Positions 58,935 to 64,000 of a stretch of 64,000 bases of DNA are shown here, piece by piece. Source of the stretch: Salticus scenicus (lineage: Eukaryota > Arthropoda > Arachnida > Araneae > Salticidae). The stretch is taken from contig OZ005662.1 in assembly GCA_963930645.1 (NCBI GenBank), positions 100,610,436-100,674,435 of the forward strand, given 5' to 3'. Under the pieces are notes generated by a model. The model had not been told where the DNA came from. It saw only the letters and a list, made by a program, of their open reading frames with translations, and did not search any database. Numbering within the stretch: position 1 is the stretch's first letter; the number at the start of each line of letters is the position of its first letter. A program made the position numbers and the translations under genes.

Positions 58935-59109
58935 AAAGAAAGGAAGGAAGTGCAAATCTAAAATTGAAAACTCATGGCACCAAAAGAAATTTATATGTTT
59001 TGCTTCTGATTTCACAAAAAAAAAAAAAAAAAAAAAAAGAAAAAAAGAAAGAAAGAAAAAAGAATATCCAGATGCAATTGAGATTTAAGGAATAAAACCG
59101 CACTAAAAA

Positions 59110-59652
59110 CTAGTATGTTGTAGCCACCACAAGACTTTCTTCTATATTTTCCTATACAAACTCACGCAATAACAAAAAAAAAAAAAAAAAAAAAAAACTA
59201 TTTTTTTTTCAGTTTTTTTTTTTTCGTTAAAAGTAAAAAAAAAAAAACAAAATCGATAACTTTGTTTTAAATTATCACAAATTTATAGTTCAGCCATTCG
59301 TTTTAAAGGTATTGACGAGACCTTTCGAAAGATACCCATCTTGAAAATTTACCCTCCCCGGTGGGTACTTCCCCCTGGGGAAGGGGGGAGCGATACCCCA
59401 TTTTTTTTTCCTAATTAACTACTTCTTTTATCAATAATTCATATTAATTTCACAATCACAGGTTAAGAATAACTCTCATTATGTACATTTATACGAAATT
59501 TTGTCCTATACTGCCATGTTAAAAATTTAGAAAAAATACGATCACAGCGCCACCTGTTGAGCGATTGATCCCCAAATCTAATCAGCCCCAGTTTATGTCA
59601 GGGGCCAACTAAATACCAAGTCTGGTTAAATTTCGTTTAAAAAATAAATAAA

Positions 59653-59688
<36 letters not shown>

Positions 59689-60318
59689 TTTTTTTTTTCT
59701 AAGGGTTTTTTTTTTTTGTTGTTAAAAGTAAAAAAAAATCTATAACTTTGTTTTAAATTATCACAGATTTATAGTCAACCATTCGTTTTAAAGGTATTGA
59801 TGAAACCTTTCGGAAGATACCCATCTTGAAAATTTACTCCCCTCGAGGGGGGACTTCCCCCCCATGGGAGGTGGCGAGGCTCCTACAGATACAAAATTTT
59901 TTTCCCAGTTGATAATCTCTATTATAAATAATTCTTGTAAATTTCATAATGATTACTAAAAAATAATTCTCTTTATGCACATTTATACAAAATTTTGTCC
60001 TATATCACCATGTTAAAAATTTAGAAAATGCGGGATGGCAACGCAACCTGTAAGACAATTTTTACCAAACGTTGATAGGAACTAATTTATGTCAAGCTGC
60101 AACTACATACCAATTTGTATGAAATTCTGTGCAGTAGTTCCTGAGATACAGTTGCCACAAAATTTTGTCACACACACATACAGACAGACAGACAGACATT
60201 TTCTGAAAATATTCAAATCGTATTCTATAGCTCTCAAAACGTGTAAATCCATCCAAAACCCGAGGTCAAAAATTTTTACGAATCCAATACTTTCTCTATA
60301 TTACATATAGAAGAAAGT
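59110..60318 (-). mobile_element. Helentron-like element, family R1, full copy
   Basis: Minus strand: head ACTTTCTTCTATATGTAATA, box GGATTTACACGTTTTGAGAG, two half-units separated by poly-A near 59658-59685, and an end of GTGGTGGCTACAACATACTAG|T. Collinear with 9970-11105. 58935-59109 between the elements is a purine-rich low-complexity spacer. Confidence 0.75.
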
Positions 60319-60398
60319 AAAAATTAATTAAAAGTTCTTTTAATCATAAGCATATAAGATAAATAATAAGTGTGAAATACGAAATCTTGCTTCGGATT

Positions 60399-60401
<3 letters not shown>

Positions 60402-60461
<60 letters not shown>
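60402..60461. repeat. (TC)n microsatellite
   Basis: About 30 uninterrupted TC units directly before the tRNA-like repeat. Confidence 0.95.
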
Positions 60462-60463
<2 letters not shown>

Positions 60464-60476
60464 GTTGTTTCACTCA

Positions 60477-60745
60477 CAAGGGAAGTATGAATCAGTAAAA
60501 TTGCTATTGAAACCAAACCATGCTTAAATTAAAGAGCATGGTCGAAAACATAGGGTACAGCACAAATTTGCTGCAACAACCCCCATGGGGGCGAAATATG
60601 GCCCCCTAATAGTTTTAGTTATTTCTATAAAAACCAACAAAACACGCATTGTAGTGAGAACGGAAGGTGCAGTGGTAGTGTGCTTGACTTTGGATACAGT
60701 GGTCCTGAGATAGAGTCCTCGCAAGGGCGTTTTGTAATTTGTTTA
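60477..60745 (+). repeat. tRNA-like dispersed repeat, copy A
   Basis: A 270-bp repeat beginning CAAGGGAAGTATGAATCAGT and ending in AAGGGCGTTTTGTA, then a T-rich tract. 60658-60728 resembles a tRNA, with a box-A-like GCAGTGGTAGTGTGC and a decayed box B (TGAGATAGAGTCC). Copy B has the better box B. Possibly SINE-derived; the tRNA part lies at the right end, not at the front as is usual. Confidence 0.65.
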
Positions 60746-61576
60746 TTTTTTCAATTTTTTTTCTTTAAGTTTTTAATTTAATTAAATTATTAATTTAAGA
60801 GAAAATATTTATTACATTATTATTTTTTTTTTGAGTATTCCAATTAATAAAGTATTGACCATGAATTTAAGAAATATATATTTTTATTTTATTTTATTTT
60901 ATTTTTATTTTTTTTATAAAAAAGAAAGAAAATCATGCTTAAAGCTACGAATATAGTTTCTAATTTATAACAATTATGATTAAAACTTAAAAAAACCTGA
61001 AACCATAAGTATTTTTTCACAATTAGAACAAGAAATATAAAAAGACTGATCACAATTATTTGAATTACAATTTTGTTCATCGTCAGTTATTGTTCATCAC
61101 GAACATTTTGTTAAATATTTGGCTTTTCGTCGAGATTACTAGACTTGTAAAATTCATATTTATCCAGATTTTGAATTTTTTGAGATGTAAACTAATTATA
61201 AATTAGTAAAATCATTTTGAAAAAATTCGTCATTCTGTTCAATATTATTATCAGTTCTTCCGACACCACCAAATTGAACAGTTGTTTAATTAAATATTTG
61301 AAATATAAGTTAAATACGACGTCGAACAGTTAAGCAACAGCTGTTGTTCATTCAGTATTTTTCATGCAAAAAACTGCATGAATAAATAATACAATTGAGA
61401 GCAGACAATTTACTCTTGCTATTAATGTCGTCATTAAAAAATAGTAATTAAAAATTTAGATAAAACATAATCATTAAAAAAAAATTATCTGAATGTAATC
61501 ATTAACAAAATCTTATCTAAATGTAATATAAAAGTATTTCCCGTTAAATTATTAATTTCTTTAAATTTAATAAATA

Positions 61577-61612
<36 letters not shown>

Positions 61613-61734
61613 TTAAATTGTCCTCGCTGAAAAAAAAAAAAAAAAAACTTGTTTTAATATAATTAATATTTTCTCTTAAAATAATGATTTAATTTGCTTA
61701 AAAATGTAAAAAAAATAAATATTTCAGTTGAAAT
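60746..61734. other. AT-rich loop between inverted repeats
   Basis: Poly-A and poly-T tracts (61585-61610, 61630-61647) and no recognised gene or element. Confidence 0.5.
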
Positions 61735-62006
61735 AAAAAAGTAAAATACAAAACGCCCTTGCAGGGAATCGATCCCAGAACCTCCATATCGGAAGTCAAG
61801 CATGCTACCACAGCACCATCCGTTCTCGCAACGGTGTGTGTTTTGTTGGCTTTTATAGAAATAACTAAAACTATTAGGGGTCCATATCTCGCCCCCATGG
61901 GGGTTGTTGCAGCAAATTTGCACTGTACCCAATGTTTTGGACCATGCTCTTTAATTTAAGCTTGGTTTGGTTTCAATAGCAATTTTACTGATTCATACTT
62001 CCCTTG
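61735..62006 (-). repeat. tRNA-like dispersed repeat, copy B (inverted)
   Basis: The reverse complement of copy A with moderate divergence. On the minus strand the tRNA-like part reads GATGGTGCTGTGGTAGCATG with box B GGGATCGATTCCC, closer to the Pol III consensus than copy A. Confidence 0.65.
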
Positions 62007-62094
62007 TCAGTAAAATTCTCTGCTAACGTGGGGACATTTCTGAGACTAAATTCGAAAATTTTTTAATTTTAAAAAGCCTTCGGCTTTTTATTTT

Positions 62095-63418
62095 TTACTT
62101 TCTCTTACCCATAGGGTCGAGAAAGTATTGCTTTAGGATAAAATTTTTGAACTTGAGTTTTTGCTATATTTACATGTTCTAAGGTCCCCCGAATACGGAA
62201 ATCATGTTTTTAGCGAATGGTCTGTGTGTCTGTCTGTGTTATCAGCATATCTCAATAACAGATAGTAGCAGAAATTCCAAACTCGGTATCCTAAATGTGT
62301 ATCATATAGGGATGCTACACTAAGCTTTTCGTAGAGATGAAGATAATAGTTCGTGTACAGGGACACTCAAAAGTATTCAAATACATTACGTCTATGGGAG
62401 AAATTGCAGGTAAGTAGAGTTTAACATCTATAGACTGCACTAAACAAAATGAAACGAATATCAATATATACATTTTGTAATAAAGATAGTCAACTGGGAA
62501 AAAAATTTTGTGTATGTAGGAGCCTCGCCTCCCCCCTCGAGGGGAATAAATTTTCATGATGGGTATCTTTCAAAAGAGCTCGTCAATACCTTTAAAACGA
62601 ATGGTGGAACGATCGATCTATGATAATTTAAAATAAAGTCATCGATTTTTTTTCATTTTAAACTTTTTTTTTTTTTTTAATGTAATATTGAGAATAAATT
62701 CAACTTTCTTTTTTACATTTAGTGTTATACTACTTCTCTAATATGAAAATCATCTGCATTATCATGGAAGATAATTTTTTTAAATAATAATTTTAATAAA
62801 ATATTTTTACTGAGTGAATTTGTATAGGAAAATATAGAAGAAAGTCGTGTGGTCTAACAACACACTAGTTATTTGTTAGTGGATGTGCTGTACTAATAAT
62901 ATTTTACCATTTCCAGGAAAGCTATTCGGGAATTGAAATACATTCCTCATAGAGATATGGTAAATAATGTATGTTTTAAGCTAAATATTCATCGCTTGTT
63001 TTTTTTTCGATATTTACACGTTTTGAGGCTTCCTGATTACCGTAGTCAAGTTTTTTAATGTTTGATCGTATTTTGAAGTTAATATAAGTTTGTTGCTAGA
63101 AAAGTTTGATCAAGATTGATAAGTTTCAAGGAATGTTGCGTGTGGAAATTGTCTGTATAATTTTAAGTAAACTTTTAATTTTAATAACAGAATTAAATTC
63201 TATATAAATGTAGGTGTATTAATGAAACAAGGGGTTGAGGGGATGGTAGCCCCCCTCACACAGAACTAATTATCATATAAAACTCTTCCGAAGCCTAATT
63301 TGAATTGTTTAACATAGGTTTACATAACAGTACCCGTTATCTTACCTCATAATCTCCAACCTGTATTTATAGTATTAAATTTCAGAGTAAGAGAAAGTCG
63401 TGTGAGTGACACACCAGA
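62095..63418 (+). mobile_element. Helentron-like element, family R3, plus copy, interrupted by R1
   Basis: Head ACTTTCTCTTACCCATAGGG with inverse GAGAAAGT, a TTTACATGTTCTAAGG box, (TCTG)n, then GGGATGCTACACTAAGC. R1 sequence runs from 62465 to 62868, and R3 then resumes (TTGTTAGTGGATGTGC) to the tail GAGTAAGAGAAAGTCGTGTG. The hairpin GTGTGAGTGACACAC and CAGATT close it. Against the minus copy, about 240 bp are missing at the junction. Confidence 0.7.
62465..62868 (+). mobile_element. R1 3' fragment inside R3
   Basis: It begins mid-R1 (AAAGATAGTCAACTGGG) and runs to ATATAGAAGAAAGTCGTGTG, ending ACACACTAG|T. It has no head, so it is 5'-truncated or replaced the missing piece of R3 by recombination. 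Confidence 0.65.
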
Positions 63419-64000
63419 TTATTTCTTTTCTGAAAAATAATTTTCATGTTTTTTACATTTTCGATGGAGGTAAGCATTGATTGCGACCATATGCAGATAC
63501 TCCGAAGCAACTACGTTGACGTTGACGATAAATAATAAAAATATCAGTAAATTTACTGATCATAAGCCGGAATTGCAAGAAACATTCTTATTTAGATCTC
63601 ATTTAATACCTTAAATCCTACCACACAGACATGACAACATTTTAATTTATTCCGCAGCATTGATTGTATTGTAACCGTCCTTTTTCCACACTACTTTTCT
63701 TGAAGGATGTTTCTCTACTTGCTTTATCGTAATAACATATTACAAAAAAGTTCACTACAAATAAAATGGTGTAAAAAATTGACGGGTTCTATCAGTACTT
63801 CGAAAAAAATTAAAATGCTGGAATGTCTACACCTATCACTCGCAAAATCAATTTATTTCATGATGATTTTACCAGGGATAAACCGGATATCCAGAAATTA
63901 TTCCGTATTCGATTCGACTGATTTTTCAATTTACAGAATACCGTAGGATATCTGAATCGAAACCAACAGATATCAGGCTCTATACTAAATAACTTTTTTT
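63419..64000. other. Non-coding right edge
   Basis: AT-rich sequence. The 79-codon frame at 63707-63946 has no domain features and no splice context I trust. Confidence 0.45.

Noticed and set aside
61663..61959. Overlapping ORFs on both strands, similar to one at 60524-60724
   Set aside because: They are translations of the inverted tRNA-like repeat copies.
1..64000. Toxin, defence or biosynthetic gene cluster
   Set aside because: No signal peptides with cysteine scaffolds, no defence-type enzymes and no collinear gene set were seen.

Overview
The window is a gene-poor, strongly AT-rich stretch of an animal nuclear genome. It has no operons or bacterial signals, it has spliced exons, and most of it is transposable-element (TE) debris. 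The only host coding sequence I can support is a MATH-BTB (TDPOZ / speckle-type POZ-like) family on the minus strand. Tandem families of such genes, together with copia, Ty3/gypsy, Tc1/pogo, hAT and Helitron relics, suggest an arachnid, most likely a spider. That assignment is inference.

Layout. 1-2110: the 3' half of a Ty1/copia element, with RT and RNase H carrying two in-frame stops, then its LTR. 2718-3234: a MATH exon. 5.4-6.45 kb: a ~148-bp tandem repeat. 7.2-7.86 kb: an inverted duplication with intron-like spacers. 8.8-12.7 kb: Helentron-like elements (families R1 and R2). 13.9-16.0 kb: a pogo-like element with a Helitron inside it. 16.09-20.31 kb: a second TDPOZ gene, with BTB and MATH exons in matching phase around a 3.2-kb intron full of miniature elements. 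22.2-25.4 kb: Helentron-like R2 and R4. 25.7-26.5 kb: a dead Tc1 transposase. 27.2-28.7 kb: a 150-bp satellite. 31.0-31.3 kb: LINE crumbs.

32.7-38.4 kb holds a nearly complete Ty3/gypsy element with near-identical LTRs and a 5-bp target duplication. Its domain order is Gag-PR-INT-RT-RNaseH, with integrase before reverse transcriptase as in Gmr1-type elements. It sits in the end of a TA-target MITE, which itself sits in an older repeat. 39-42 kb has three fold-back Tc1-type MITEs and a pogo-like element. 42.4-45.6 kb is a hAT nested in a hAT. 49.5-55.5 kb is a three-level nest: a Helitron containing a pogo-type transposon that contains a second Helitron and a TTAA-flanked MITE. 56-63.4 kb is a cluster of Helentron-like R5, R1, R4 and R3 copies plus an inverted pair of tRNA-like repeats.

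The strongest overall signal is a set of at least five unrelated-looking repeat families (called R1-R5 here) built on one plan. Each has a palindromic head, a conserved box around TTTACACGTTTTGAGG, a TG/CTGT microsatellite, often internal tandem units of ~150-180 bp, an inverted copy of the head, and a terminal hairpin ending in CTAG-T or CAGATT. This matches non-autonomous Helentron/HINE architecture. I see no CRISPR array, operon, intact tRNA or rRNA, or convincing new enzymatic system.
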